Of a DNA stretch of 64,000 nt, positions 38,492 through 53,400 are shown piece by piece (positions within the stretch are counted from its first letter, which is position 1; each line of letters starts with the position of its first letter). The notes beneath the pieces are model-generated. The model made no database searches, was not told the origin of the DNA, and saw only the letters and a program-made list of their open reading frames with translations. The stretch lies in assembly GCA_964036665.1 (NCBI GenBank), contig OZ038529.1:1550001-1614000 (forward strand), read 5' to 3'. A program made the translations under genes and the position numbers. Source of the DNA: Gordius sp. MW1 (lineage: Eukaryota > Nematomorpha > Gordioida > Gordea > Gordiidae).

Positions 38492-41400
38492 GGACGATGC
38501 TTTCATATTAATTCATATATAGGAGCCGGGGATGGACGTTCGTACAGAATTAGAACACAAACCAAAGAAGGAAGATTAAAACGAATTAATGCAAACATAT
38601 CTTTTTACCCACTGCTATTTAAATCACAATAACAATACTAAAATATATCTATTTATAGCAATAATAATAATATAAAACCGGTATATCAATGATAATGAGT
38701 AGATGGTTAAAAATATTCGATTGAATGATATACCTTTTCATCTATCCAAGTTTGGACGGCGTCAGCTTCGTTATACAACTTGTAGAGCGAGAGCGCATCC
38801 AAAAGCCTCTGTTTTCGCAGCTTGGAAAGCTCGTTCAGCTCTTGATAGCGTCTATCAATGCTTTTTAGTCGCTCTTGCACTTCGACAGAGTCGCGATCCT
38901 ACAATAATTTAATATGCATATAAGCAATTGATATTACAAGTTGGACAGGACGGAACGGACAACCAAAAACGAGTCCAAAAATTGCATAGCATTTAATATA
39001 ATCGGTCACCATATGACGAATGACAGTATCGGAGCAAAAATGGGTGGGAATCGCTGGCGGACACATGCGCGTAGCCAAGGAGGGGGATGGGGCAGGGAGG
39101 GGCGGCTGCCTCCCCCCTTTTAAATCCAAAAATTTGTTGAATTTTTATAAAACTATGGCTAAATTTCAAAAAATGATCATTTTACCCCTCCTTAAATCAT
39201 TATTGCCCCCCCCCCCCTAATTCCAATGCTAGCTACGCCCATGAGCAGACACGACTAACGAAAACCGGCTAAGGTGGTATGGGCATACACTAAGAAGGAA
39301 GGGAGACGAATGATGTAAGTCTCGAAAAGTATTGGGGACATAGAGGTACCGGGGAATGGAGAGGCAGAGGACGACCTCGTGTCACGTGGAAAGGGCGCGA
39401 GTGAACAAAGTTGTAAATTGAGAAGATTAACCAAGACATGGCCCACTTACCCGATCGAGATGGAAGAAACTCATCGAAACAACCCCCACCACTGTGGATC
39501 CAATGAAGAAAAACCTAATTTTATCGGCTAACTTAATTTATACATTATTTCTGCCGGGAGCGCTCTAAAAACTAGTTTAAAAACCGATCGAGTCCTAAAT
39601 ATCAAAAAAAGATTAAATGCAAAAAATAGACTTAAACTATTACAATGTAAACAGTATTTCGGCAATAGTCAATAGCTTTAAACCAAATTTGCAAAGTAAA
39701 TTTTCAAGGACTAACGCTTATTAAAAATAACGCTGATTTAGGCGTAACAGCTTTTCAAAAACTTGCTCAACTAACGCGGGTTTTAAGATACACACATTTT
39801 CAACAACATTCCAATGGTTTATTGCCAAGCCTTATTTATTTATTTCGCTATATAAATACAAACCATTTAGGTATTATCGGCGAAAATTCTTAAATAATAT
39901 TAATTTTTGTAGCACCACCACCTACAATTCAATTTATTTTCCAAAACAAATTCTGCTTGGGCAATAAGGTTTCAACAATTTATACTACATATTATAAGAT
40001 TAATGATTATTGACAAATACATTCCATCGCAATAAAAACTAGGTAGATGATCAAGATGGCATACGTAGCAATGCAGAAGTCTCTTAGTCTATGTTTTAAA
40101 CTTAAAGTTCGGTAATAGCCAATAGCTTCAAACCAAATTTAGCAAAGCAAATTTTTCAAAACCAACATTCCTTTAAGTAATAAATTTTCAAAAACGTGCT
40201 TAAAAACCTCAAACTACCTTACAAACTCTCCATAGCTTTCTCGTAAAACCCCACAAAACGTGTGATTGTATTAATTATGTCCTGTCCAACTTAAAGTCAT
40301 AGTTACAAATCTAAATACGTAAATCACGGAATTCACCTGTTCTCCGAGCGTTTGCGCTTGGTCGCGTAGAGCGTTAACCACGTCGGCGTAATTCTTTAAC
40401 GCTTCAGCCGTGGCGCCGTGCTGTTTGAGTAAGCTTTGCACGTGAGCGTCATCGCGCGGCGCAAGAGCGTCAGGGCCAGCTTCGTCGCTAGAGACTAGTC
40501 TGAGCGTGTCCAACAGCCAAGCGTCAACGTCGTCCGCTTCGGCAAACCATTGGTAATAGTCGGCCGCTTCGAGCAAGCGTTTTCTGCGACGCTCGGACGC
40601 GACGCTCAAGCCCGACCATAACGCTCGTACGTCGTTAGAGCGTTTTTGTATGGGTTCGTGCGAGAAGGGTTGATCTTCGGGCGTTTGGCCACCTTCCGGG
40701 GTCATTAGTTGGGTTCCGAGTTGTAGCACTTTGCTTAGTTGAGGCTTAACACACATTTGATATTAATACGATTTAGGTACACATTATTTTAGCGTGCCCT
40801 CCCGAGCTCGTCCTTATTTTATTTTGATGCATTTCAGGCTCGGCAACGAAGAAATAGTGTCTCACCGATTATTTACACAGGCCTACGAGAAAAAACAACT
40901 CGCAATCGGATTAATTTAATATTCCCCCACATTTTTTATTGAAACAATTTAAAGCACTTCTAATCGCAAAATCTAATTATAATACAATGGTAGTAATTAA
41001 TATTATGATCAGATATAAGAATCTCTTTACAATATCTTTTTAATTTTTCCCTAAGTCGTCCAAATTTTAAAAATGGGCTCGCTTTAACACGGATAAAATT
41101 TAATATAAGGTTGGAACTAAAAAATAAAATCATATAGATTTGTATAAATTAAATTAAAGATTGAGAAACATTCTTAAACGCATAGAAGCCACTTCTAACA
41201 TTCGTAGAATATGATTTCTAAACGTTCCAACGCTGCGAATCATTCAAAATAAACAGCACGCACTAAAAAACGCTCTAACCTATAGCTACATGATACTACT
41301 TATATACGAAAACTCTTCCACTAATTTTGACGCTCCTAATGTAAAGAGCGCGCGTTATAAACGCCGCGACGTCAACCGGTTTGCATCGCCTTTAAAGCCC

Positions 41401-44400
41401 TAATTTAACGCATATTAAAAATTACGTAAGCGCTTTTCGACGCTTTTAACATATACCAAAGCGTATGGCGCGAGCGTCAAACACACCGATTTGTATAGCT
41501 TTTAAAGCCCTACTTTAACGATTATAAAAGATAAAGTGTTTTTAGACGCTTTTGATTAAACAAAGCGTTGGCGCCAAAAAACGCTACTAGAAACCCATAG
41601 CGTAGAAAACGTACTTCGTGACTTTCCAGCTCGCCCTCAAGCGTTTTATGCTTGTTAAGTAGCATGTTGACGCTCATAATATCGTGTCCGACGTCAGGAG
41701 AGGAGAGTATTTGCTCTTTCTCCCGAATCCAAGCTTCTTCCTGCGACATTTCCCAATAAAATTGCCAAAGCTTCCTACTATCTTCAAGCCTCTTTTTGCG
41801 CTCGAGCGCTAGTTTGACGAGCTCTTCGTAAGCTTCGGTAACGTGCGCCACGCGCTCCCTCACCAATTCGGGCTCACAAGGGCGATACCCTGCGTTACAC
41901 GAAAAAAACGTGAGTTCAAACAAATTGAAAATTGCAAATTCTTTTATTTACTTAAAGATGCGCGTATTAATCATAAATGCCGTGCCATTTATAGCTGTCC
42001 TATCCTGTCCGTCCCAACTTGTAAATTTTTCAATAATTGCCGTCGAAACTTATACGGGTTTTTATGGACTGTGGACTTATGCTTTTGTAAAAAAATTTTA
42101 TTTTAATTTCGTATAAAGACTAGCTAATGACCGCTACTTAGCTTTAATTTTTTGGACCTCGCCCGAACCCAAATTCAATTTTTATTTTTGTGCCCGACTG
42201 AATACCTTTATATATAAATTTTTGACAAATTGTCTAGGTTGTTGTTATATATCGGATAATTGCAAAACTGACTAACATTCTATCCCCGGCCCCAGGCCGA
42301 AGACCTTTTTTATTTTGTCCGCTTATTTTCCTAAAACTTTACATTTTAAAGCCCGGCCCACATTTAATTTTGTTCAACCCTGACCCGAGGCTTCTGTCTC
42401 ACCTATACATATATAACTATTTAATAAAAGCCAATCAGCGGTCATTAGCTAGCGAAGGCAAAATAAAATCGTTTCCAGAAGCACAAGTCCAGAGCCATTT
42501 ATAACCCGTGGCATAATTCACAAGTTGGACAAGACGGCGGACGGACAACCAAAAGCGAGCCCATAAATTGCATAGCAAATAATGAAATTAATTTAAAATA
42601 AAAGTTTCTATAGTTTCCTATTACCTCCTAATTCCAGACCTTCGTCTTGAACGTAAGCCTGGGCCTTTTCGTTTTCTCGGGCTAATTGTTGACCCAGGAT
42701 ATCGATGTCATTCTCCAGCAAACTATGCTTTTGCAGCAGATCTTCCACTCCCATTAAATGCTTCCCATAATCTTCCGACATTAGTTGCGTCTAAAAAATA
42801 CAAAAAATTTATTTAAATATAAACTAAAATAAATGAAATTTTTGATATTTTCATGAAATTAATTGTAAAATTGAGAATGTTTGTGGAGAGAAAAAAGTAA
42901 CCTTGAGTTCCTCCATGATGTCTAGCTTGTGGATCATGTTTTGAAAGATTGTTTGAATCCCGATGCATTTCCCCAATCTTTTCCTCCGATTTTTCAAAAG
43001 CTCCAACAAATATTTCCACAACCGTATCACATTCTCTTTCCTACCCCACCCCGTATAATTGCATATAATTACTGAGGAAAAATCAAAAATTTACGAAATG
43101 TAGGCTAAAGGTAATTTGAAAAAGTAAACGGCAGGGTTTTGTTTGGTCAACCTTTGGTCATGGTCGACTAAACATAAACAGACCATAGGTTGGACTAAAA
43201 AAACCTTAGATCGACCAAACAAAATCCAGCCGTTTTTAAAACACTAATCACAACGCTTGAAATGCCTGTCAATCAAATGCAATTATTAGCAAACACTATC
43301 ATAATTTTTAGGGCGAATCTAAACATCTAAACTCTCCATTAAACATCTAAAACCTTACATTTTTTAGATTTTATTCGTTAAAAAGTTGACAGCAATATAA
43401 CCTCCAGGTACCACCTTTTACCTATGTAAATTAAAATTACTTTAAAAGAAAAGAGCGCTCAAAGATAAAACCCACATATGTTCAAAGCGCGCGCGGGCGT
43501 ACAAATTTACCGCTCGTTGATGCGATTTATGTCGTGATAATTCTCCGCCTCCAATTCTTGAGCCGTCTTTATTATGGCCTGAACGCGCTCCTTGTAAGCG
43601 AATATATCCGTTTCGATGGCTTCGTGCTTTTTGAGCGCAGCTTCGACCGAACTTAGGTCTTGCCCGAAATTATCTTGCGAGACGAGTCTTTGATTTTCGT
43701 TCAACCACGTTTCTCGCATCCCAGCTTTACGATCGAATTTATTGGCCAATTGTTCTAACTTTTCTTGTCTACGAAAATAGCGGTTTGCCCCAATTAATAA
43801 ATACTTAGCATTTCAATAACAAAAACTTGGCATTTTAGCGAAAAAACTAGGCATTTTAGTAATAAAAATATGGCATTCTAACGAAAAAACTGGGCGTTTT
43901 AAAGAGAAAAACTGGGAGTTTCAATAACAGAAACTTCGCGTTAAATAAAAAAACTCGGAAAGTTTCAATGAGCAAAAACTCGGAATTTCAATGAAAACCC
44001 GTAGTTTAATTAACATAAAAAACTTGGCGTTTAATGAAAAAACCACGGCATTTCAATAACAAAAACTGGGCGTTTTAATGAAAAAATTGACATTTCAATG
44101 AAAAAAACAGGGTACTTAATAACAAAAACTCGGAGTTTTAATAAAAAAAACTTGACGTTCAAATGATAAAATCTCGGCATTTCAATAACAAAACCTGGGC
44201 GTTTTAAAAAACAAAAACTTGGCGTTTCAATGATTGTTCGTTGGAGTAGTTACCTTAATATTTCTTCTCGGAGAGCTAGTTCGCGCTCGTGTTCAGCCGT
44301 TTCGAGCCTTTCCCAAGCCCGATTGATGTCTGAAATGAGTTTGCCTTCTTTCGGAAATTTCGGCCTCAAATTCATGGCCCGAGCCTTGCTTTGCATCGTG

Positions 44401-47400
44401 AAAAGGGTTATCTCCAAATTACCCTTCTCCACAAACCTGTAAACGCCGCCGCAAAATAAAAATAAATCTTTAAAGTGCGTTGTAAAAACGGAAGGGAACT
44501 CTTAAAATAAATTTTGCTGTAAGCTTTAAAACCTATAATCGCAAGCCAAGCCCAAACCGATGCTTAACATAAAGCACACTAATAAAGTCCAACTAAATAT
44601 TTTCTTGATAGACGAGTTTCAAAGAAATAGGCAGGCGATCCCCTCCCTCTAAATATCTTTTTTGGATTACTTGGAAATGAAGACATATTACTCTTATAAT
44701 CTTTTTTAATATTATTATTATATAATTGTAGTATTTTAATATTACTAACTTTATCTCCCCCAAAAAATAAAAAAAATTTTTAAGGTTTTCAAATTATGAA
44801 GTTTCATAATTAATGCAAAAAATCCCGAAAATATAATGATTATATGAAGCTGGGAGAGAAGGAGGAGTAAAACAAACTTTGGTGGTTTTTCTTGCGTTCT
44901 GTAAGCGTTGAAAGATGCCAATTGCTGCTGCACTCCAACCAGCGAATTAGCGAAATCTCGTTCCCCCAAACGCGTTATACTGCCTTCTATCCAATCCAAC
45001 AAGTTGCTAGTCATCTTGTCGTATTGATCAATAATCCTATCTTGCTCTTGGGCCGCGTCTACAACCTATGAAGGGCATTAAAAGGTCAGACCATACATAA
45101 TACATATTTCGAAAAATCTAAAATCAAATTCAAAACAGTGTTGTTTATTAAGGGGTCTTATTAAACCTACTAATTTTGTAAAAACGGCTCTGGGTTTTGA
45201 TCGGTCGACCTTTGATTTTAGTCGACTAAACATAAGCAAACCAAAAAATCCTTGGCCTGTCTTTCGTAGTCGACCTCGAGACTTAGTCGAAATTCGCAAA
45301 ACAAACCAGAGAGTAGATTTTTAGTCTTAGTTGAACCAAAGAGTCGACCAAACAAAACCCAGCGGCGTTTTTACAACACTATGGGCAAAGCTAGGTAAAT
45401 AAATGAAAATAATGTTGAATCCGTCGTACTTTGGCGATTCTTTTGCCTTGCACGGTTTCGGCTTTCATACGGGAGAAGTAGTGGTAATAAGTGACGACGT
45501 ACGTGATGATAGATTTCTCATCCGGCAATTCCACGTTCACATCTAGGCAAATCAACGCGGGCAAATAATAATTAAATCGACAAAGTTTCATTTAATAATC
45601 AAAATCCCTTTAATTCATACACTTATAGTACAATAGAGACACTAACTGATAAAGTAAGGATGTAGGCGAGGCATATATGTTATCAAACTAAACGATACTC
45701 ATTTTGTTACTTTTTCAAACCTTATTTTCAGATATTTATAATAAGCTAATAATAACATGAGGAAGGCTTTGAATAAACAAAAAAAAACTTATGTCGCGTG
45801 AATAAAATTAGGAAACTATAATAGAACTGAACACAAAATGGTGCCCGGTAGTGTTGTAAAAACGGCTGGGTTTTGTTTGGTCGACTCTTTGTTTTAATCG
45901 ACTATACATAAACAGCCCAAAGGCTTTTTGGTCAGTTCTGCTTAGTCGACCTTCTAGGCTTAGTCTAAATTTGAAAAACAGAGCAGAAGGGACCGTTTCA
46001 AATCTTTTTCTACTCTTATTATTAAGACCTCGTAATTAAAACCTTTCAATTTTTTACTTTTGCGTCAGGCCTCTTCTGTTGATAAGGGTCGACCAAACAA
46101 AACTCAGCCGTTTTTAAAACGCTACTGCCCTGGGTTACTTAATAATAATCAGCTTTTCATCCAAAACAAAAAACAACGAGGATCAATAAATATGGTGAAT
46201 AAATTGCCTTCGGTATCTAGGAGCCGAGGGATGCCGAGCTTGTCTTCGGCCACGTTGAAAGCGTTATTGAGATTAGCTGCTGCGTTGGACTTATGCAGGG
46301 CTTCGTATTTTATCAAGTCCGGCCTATGCAAATTATGAGATATTTTGATAAATAGTACATTAAAAACACAAATATAGAGATATATATATAGGCATGGGCG
46401 TAGCCATGGGGGGGGGCACCCTCTAAATCCAAAAATTCATTAAAATGATGGCTTAAATTCCAGAAAATAATGATTTTGCCCCTCCCTAAATCATTATTGC
46501 CCCCTTTTTGATCCAAACGCTAGCTACACCATATATATATTACTCTTTAGTCAGAGAGTAGCAGTTGTTTATATTAAAAGGTGTCTTGTAAAAATTATTT
46601 TAGAATAAGCTATCTGAATTTTAGAGGTGAAAAGGCTTCATGAAAACCAAAATATAAATTCAAAAATTATTATTAAAAATACTATAAAGCAACAACTTGG
46701 ACAAGCTTCAAAACTAAGCAGCTAACATTTAAAAACGATGTCGCGGGTTCTACCCGGTCTTAAAAAAGGGATTTTGACCAGCGGTCATGGTCAGACAAAT
46801 TAAACCCAACCCGCGGTCATTACTCATTTTTTGAGCATATTGCATATCTGAGTTTCCCTTTAAATAAACAAACCACCAAATAAGTTGGACAAGACTGACA
46901 CAATTACACAATTAATATTTTGATTAATAAAAATAATAAAAGTCAATAATAATATAATAAAAATTAATAATAATAGTCATTAATAATAATAATAAACAAT
47001 AGTAATTTTAAATAAAAATATTTAAACAATAATAATAATAGTGAATAATAATAATAATAAAAACAACAATAATAATAATATTAAAGCTACCGATGTTTAT
47101 GTATGAGGGCATTGAAGGCCAGGCCATCCCTCCAACTGGTTGTAAAGTTGCGTACGTTGACGTTAGGGTACCCCGCGGTTTTCATTTGACACCATAGCAG
47201 AAGGGCGTCTTTGGCCGACTTGGTTTCCTTGCTCTCCGCCTCTTCGAACGTTATATCTTGAATCTATATCATGATAAAAAAATAAATGCAAATAAATTTA
47301 TTTGACCATCTCGTGTCCGATCCCAAACTTTTTATGCTTGAAATATGATAATGGGTCATAAAGGAGTGCACATTGTGAAATTATTTTTTACTAATTTGAC

Positions 47401-50400
47401 CACAAAAAATTAACCGTAAAAGTTTGAGGTTTTTTGTTAAATTATTTCGATAGAGAATTTTTTTAAGAACGAAATGCACCAAAAATTTGAGTGAATAACG
47501 TAATTACTTTCAAAAATATGACAAAAATGGTAAAACCCATAAAACGGTCCCGAACGTGATTTTTGCCCTTTAAACCTCCATATAACTTAAAAAGTATTGG
47601 CCCGAAATGGCTAAAATTTTCACAAATTACTCTAATAAATGAGACCTATACTCTCACCAAAAGAAAACGTTTTGATTTGTCATGGAATGGCCCCCATAAA
47701 TAAATAAATAAACAAATAAATACGAAAGTTTTAAAAAATGAAATTTCAGGAATTATTAATGGTAAAGAAGGCTAACTTGGAATCGTAGTATTATGGTCCA
47801 TATGAGACCTAGGGTTAGGCGAGGATTCCCATCTACTATGTCGTGCGAGCCCATGTTTTCCAAATGGACGTATTGTTCCTTCAAGAACGTCAGAGCCTTG
47901 TCCACGTTCTCCAAGCAATGAATCCTCATTTTACCCTTCGTGGGGCGGGGCTAAAAGACAATTCGAAAACAAATTGTTGACAAATATTTTGAATCCCCTC
48001 TCCCCCCCCCCCCCCCGCACCTTACATTTTTTCTTATTTTTAAACGTTTATTCGCTAACATATAGGAGGCCAAACAGCGGTGATTAGCTAGTCTATATGC
48101 GAAAGCAAAATAAAAGTCTTTTATAAAAGCATAAGTTTCCACGGCCATTAAAACACCTTCTACCTTTCCATAGCATTTGTAAAATACATGAAATATAATA
48201 GACCAGGAGGGACAACTAAAAGCGGGCCCATAAATTGCATAGCTATTTTTTCACCTTTAACCTCATTTATCTCAAAATCTGGACGACTGGAGTAAAAACT
48301 AAAAACATATTATTGTTCAGCGTAAAATTCTCTATCATAATTATGTCATACGGGATGAAACCACAAAATCAATATTTATAGCCATTTTATTATTATTTTA
48401 TATTAGTAATTAACAAAAAAAAACTTCAAAAAACTTATGTTAAATTTTAGGGGAAATCATGAATTTCAAAGCAAATATAATCTTACCAATCTCTCGCCGG
48501 ACAAAACCTCGAGCAGTTTTATGAGCAATTTTCCATCTCTCAGGTCTACGTAGAGGTCTTGAACCCGGCCACCAACCCTCATCAAATGAGAATTAACCCA
48601 TTTGGTAAACGTTTTCTTTTGCACGTTCTCCCTTTCGTCTACAAAATTACATTCAATTGATGAAATGTATAACTAGAAAAATGCATATCGAAATATTTGA
48701 CAAAACCTTTCGTGATTAATATATAAATCATCAGTGAAAATATAAAATAATTAATGTAAATAAAACTAATATATAATAATATTGTAAAAATATCATCTTT
48801 TATATGAAGGAGCTAATAGTATAAAAATCTCAAATTTAGGTTGAATTAACGAACTCATTCATGTCGTAACCATACAGACTGCTCATGTCATATGATTCAT
48901 ATGGTACGTTAATCATTAAATCCACCATTTTGAATTTAATTATCTCCCAAGTCTTTCTGCAGTGTACCCAGGCGCGTAGCCAGGATTTTCTCCCGGGGGG
49001 GGGGGGGAAATTTTCAAAAAAATTTTATAACATTTTTATTTCAACATCAAAATTATAAAATCTGGTATAAAACATAAAGAAGTCATTATAAATAATTAAC
49101 TTGGTCAGTCACGTTGCACAACTCTAAAATATAAACTTTAAATCTAAAATATTTTTTTTCATAAAAACCGGGGGACTGAGTGTACCCCATTATTAAAACA
49201 AAAAAGTAAATTTACCTTCCTCATTCATTAATAATATAAAAAAGAGGTTAATAAATGATTATTTAATAAAATACAGATGGCACTGAATTCCTTAACATCA
49301 CATTATCACATTATTTTTAATCAATTTTGTAAATGATGTATACTTTAAAACGCTGTTTCTAATTTTTAACTAGTTCAATCTATTTTTATTCAGTTTTATA
49401 AAACACTTTAAAGTTACTATGATCCATATGTCCTTCCCTGAACATTTCAAAATGGCGTAAAAAATAGTCTCATTTAAAGTAGATGAGCAGTCTATCTAGT
49501 CTATGCTCGTAACACTCGAGATTCCATACTTTAGCGGTTAGTTAGTCTTACACAAAATCAATTGTTGAAGACGAGGTTGCCTTATTTAAGAAAATAAAAA
49601 CCCAAATTCCCTGCCCCCATTTACAAAACTCAACAAAATGAAACCTATCATTATTGCTATACTGACCCATTATAAAAGGGGTCCCACGGGGACTATAAGA
49701 AACTAAAGTGGCATAAAAACCGATCAATTTCTTATATGTGATAGAATTGAGAGCCGGTTAATATCGATTGATTATCGATTTCTCGCTCTCGGACCAATCA
49801 ATAAGTACTCGAAATGTAATTTAACCCCCCCCCCCACACCCTCCTCTCCCCTTCTCCATATCACCACACAACTTTAATGATAAAATAGGTTTAAGTAGAT
49901 AACGACCGCTACCATTTGAGACACTCCTCCCTCACTTTTTAGAACGGCTCTCCCCGAGGGAAGGGAAAGATTTTTGGTCTATTTTTCTTGGTCGACCACC
50001 AGGCTTTATCAAAATTTGAGAAATAGACCCGACCGTTAGTGTCTTTGTTAAAGCAAAAGTATCGACCAAACTAAACCCAGCCCTTTTGAAAACACTAAAG
50101 TACTTTTTGGCTATTTCTTAAATAAAATATATTATAGATGGCGCTAATGCTTTAATATAGGCGGTTGGTGTTTTTAACTAATTACAGTGTAGTTTCTAAT
50201 TTTTTCCCTTAACATAGGTTTTTTCATTTGTTGAGACCCTTATAATGTTTCCAAATATCCAATATTTTTCTTGGAATTTTCAAAACTTGATAATTTATAT
50301 TAATTTTGATTCCATCATTAATTTAATAATACTAGAGATGTTTATACCTACTTCGAATTTTTGTGAGAATACTTTCTCATTAAATAACGAAATTAATTGA

Positions 50401-53400
50401 AAGGATTATTTTATAAGCTCTATTCATTATTTTAAAATTGTTAATCTGTAATATATGTGTTTTTAGCAAACTTCAAATTACATAAAGGCAATCAATTACA
50501 GAGAAATCGTTTTTAAATTTTATTAAACTAGTTTAAGGAGAAGTTTGAAATTATATAATTACAGGATAAAGTGATTAAAAAATTGCTAAATATTTAATCA
50601 AAAGTGTAATTTTTCTGGGAAAACACCCAAAGTGCCATCTCTAGTTTAGAGGGCTTTCGTTATGTGTGATAACTAAATAATAATTAAAAATTTTGAAAAT
50701 AAATATTAACATTCGACAAAGTGAAAATGGGGTCGAGTTTGTTAACATAAGAGACACATCAAAGATGGCCCCCTGCACCCCTTACTTAATAATTAATCAG
50801 CTGTTTACAAGTCTATTGCATTATTTATTAGTCTATGGTAGCTCGCATTAAAAAAATTGAAAAGCGCACGTGTTCCCCCCCCCCTTCCCATACTAAAATT
50901 TCTCTCCTTCGGTAGTATGGTGGGTGGGGGGGGGGGGGGGGGGGGGGGTTGGTTATAAAAACAAAACGCCGCGAGTTGGCGATGGCTTTAGGATTTATAA
51001 TTAGTTTAGGAGTGTTGTAAAAACGAGTGAGTTTTGCTTGGTCTAACTTGCATAAACAGACCTTGGTCTCATTTTCTTGGTCGACCTCTAGACTTAGCCG
51101 AGATTTGAGAAACAGACCAGGGGGTCGACCGTTAATGCTTAGCTAAACCAACGGTCGACCAAACAAACAAAACCCAGCCCTTTTTACGAGCCTAGGATAT
51201 AAAACCGGGCCTCCTTGCACATCCGAATGATTTGATATTCCGCAGCCCCCCAAAAAAATAAAAGAAACTTAAGCGAGAAACATATGCATTTAGCGGCGAC
51301 ATGACCTAGCTTGATTTCAACTCGATTCGAGCCTCGTGACGCGGGAGGGATTTACTCTAAAATTTCGATTAAAAATTTGCAGAAAATTCCCATTTTTAAG
51401 CAATTATTATTTTTGAAAAATTAAGTATGGAAAATACTTAGCCCCAAGCACACACACTATAACGTTGAAAAAACGGCTAGGTTTTGTTTGGCCTTTGGTC
51501 TGTTCTTGTTTAGTCGACCAAAACCAACGGTCTAAGATGGGGTTTATGAGGGAACTTAAAGGCGGAGCTCAAGGGGTCGAGGCGAGGTCAAGTATTGTAA
51601 AATAATGTAAAGGGGGGGGGGGGGGGGGAAGGGGGGGGGGTGACACAAAGTCCCAACTTAGAAAACGACAATCGAGGCACTTACAAAGCCTTAGGGAAAG
51701 TGTTGCTTAAGAATGGTTATGAGAATTCAGGAGTACCATTGTTAAGCACCGAGCAGAGCTTTTATGAAAGGGAATTGTGTTTAAGTAAGCGAGGGGAGGG
51801 GGAAGGGGGCGTGAAAGTAAAAGGTGAAAAATTGTGTATATCTAGCCATGGGCGTAGCCAAGGGGGGGGGGCCTTTAAATCCAAAAATTCTTTAAAATTT
51901 AATATAATTATGGCTGAAATTGGTGACCCTCCTCCAACTATTTGTTACTAATTTTAGAGTAGTCGTTGTAAAATACCATCTAAAAAGTTTCCATAGCAAT
52001 TTTTAAAAAATTAAAAGTTGGACAGGACGGAGGGACGGACAACCAAAAAGGAGCCCTATGAAAATTTTGATTCAATAATAATGGAGCTTAGAAATTATTT
52101 CGGCACAATTTTAAAATTAAGCGAAATTATCGAGGGTGAAAATAATCATTATCATACATACATAAATGTATTTTAGAAAATAAATTTATTTCCTTGGGCC
52201 GAGTCTAAATTTCTACAAATGATATTTTCATACCCTTATCTTAACAGTCAAGTCAGATTTGTCAAAAAACGAATGCATAATAGGTATTGGAAAGTGGTCT
52301 TATACACACAATCATTATTATTCAAGGTTAATCAAAATGATAAGTTATGGTGTGAAATATTTTGACGAGCTGAGGTGAGCCCACGTTGCTAATAGCTACT
52401 AAATGGTCAAGGTTCGTAATAACGATTAGTAACTTCCGCGTTACGGTACCTAACTAGCTAGCTAAGAACATTCGAGAAAAGGGAGAAACTATATATAATT
52501 TCGCTAACTGAATACCAATTGTCAGTCAGCTGAGAGAAGGTTTTCAAATTCGCCCCCGTAGCCAGCATTGGAATTAAGGGGGGGGGGGGGGGGGGGGGGG
52601 CATTAATGATTTAAGGAGGGGCAAAATGATCATTTTTTAAAATTTTAGCCATAATTTTACGAAATTTCAACATTTTTTTAGATTTAAAGCCGCCCCCCCC
52701 CTGACTACGCCCATGCAACCCCCCCTCCCCCCCCCCCCGTAGTTTTTTCATTACACTCTTCCCATCGAGTGTACGCGAGAAAATAAAATCAATAAAAAAC
52801 CCGGACCAGTCTCGTAATGGAGAATGCTATTATTTTCATATCAAAAGGAAGCCACGTTAAATATTAATTTTTAAATAGCTTTAATTATACATATTGTAGC
52901 CGGGGGGGGCGGCTGCCCCCTCCTAAATCCAAAAAATTAATTGAAATTTCAAAAAATGATCATTTTGCCCTACTACAACTCATTATTGTCCCCCCCCCCT
53001 AATCCCAATGCTGGCTACGCCCATGCATAGTGGATTGGATAAATACGCAATCATGGGGGTAGCCGCCAAGATTGCCAAGATTAAAACTATGTTTTACTTT
53101 TGAGAAATTTAAGTCATAGTTATTAAATTTTTCAAGACGAGATTCGAAATGTTTTTAACATGCATATAAATATAGGTTCTGAGCGCGTTTACATAACATA
53201 GCGATGCCAAAAAAAATCGATAAATGATAGAGAAAGCCCGAGGAAACTTAAATGGTGGGGGTTAAGGGGGGCAGACAGTGTAAAGAGAGAGAAATAGAGT
53301 GAAAAGTTCATAAATGGTTGGTTGAAGTTGAAAGAGAGATGGGGTATCCTTTTTACCGTAAAAAGGATATCAACATGGCACATACATTAATATATCAATC

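Noticed and set aside
43795-44238. Possible CRISPR-like array
   Set aside because: Units are degenerate and contiguous without unique spacers, in an animal intron; it is a minisatellite.
53189-53383. 64-residue minus-strand open frame rich in Phe, Leu and Ser
   Set aside because: Low-complexity pyrimidine/purine stretch in intron 1; no domain and no conserved pattern.
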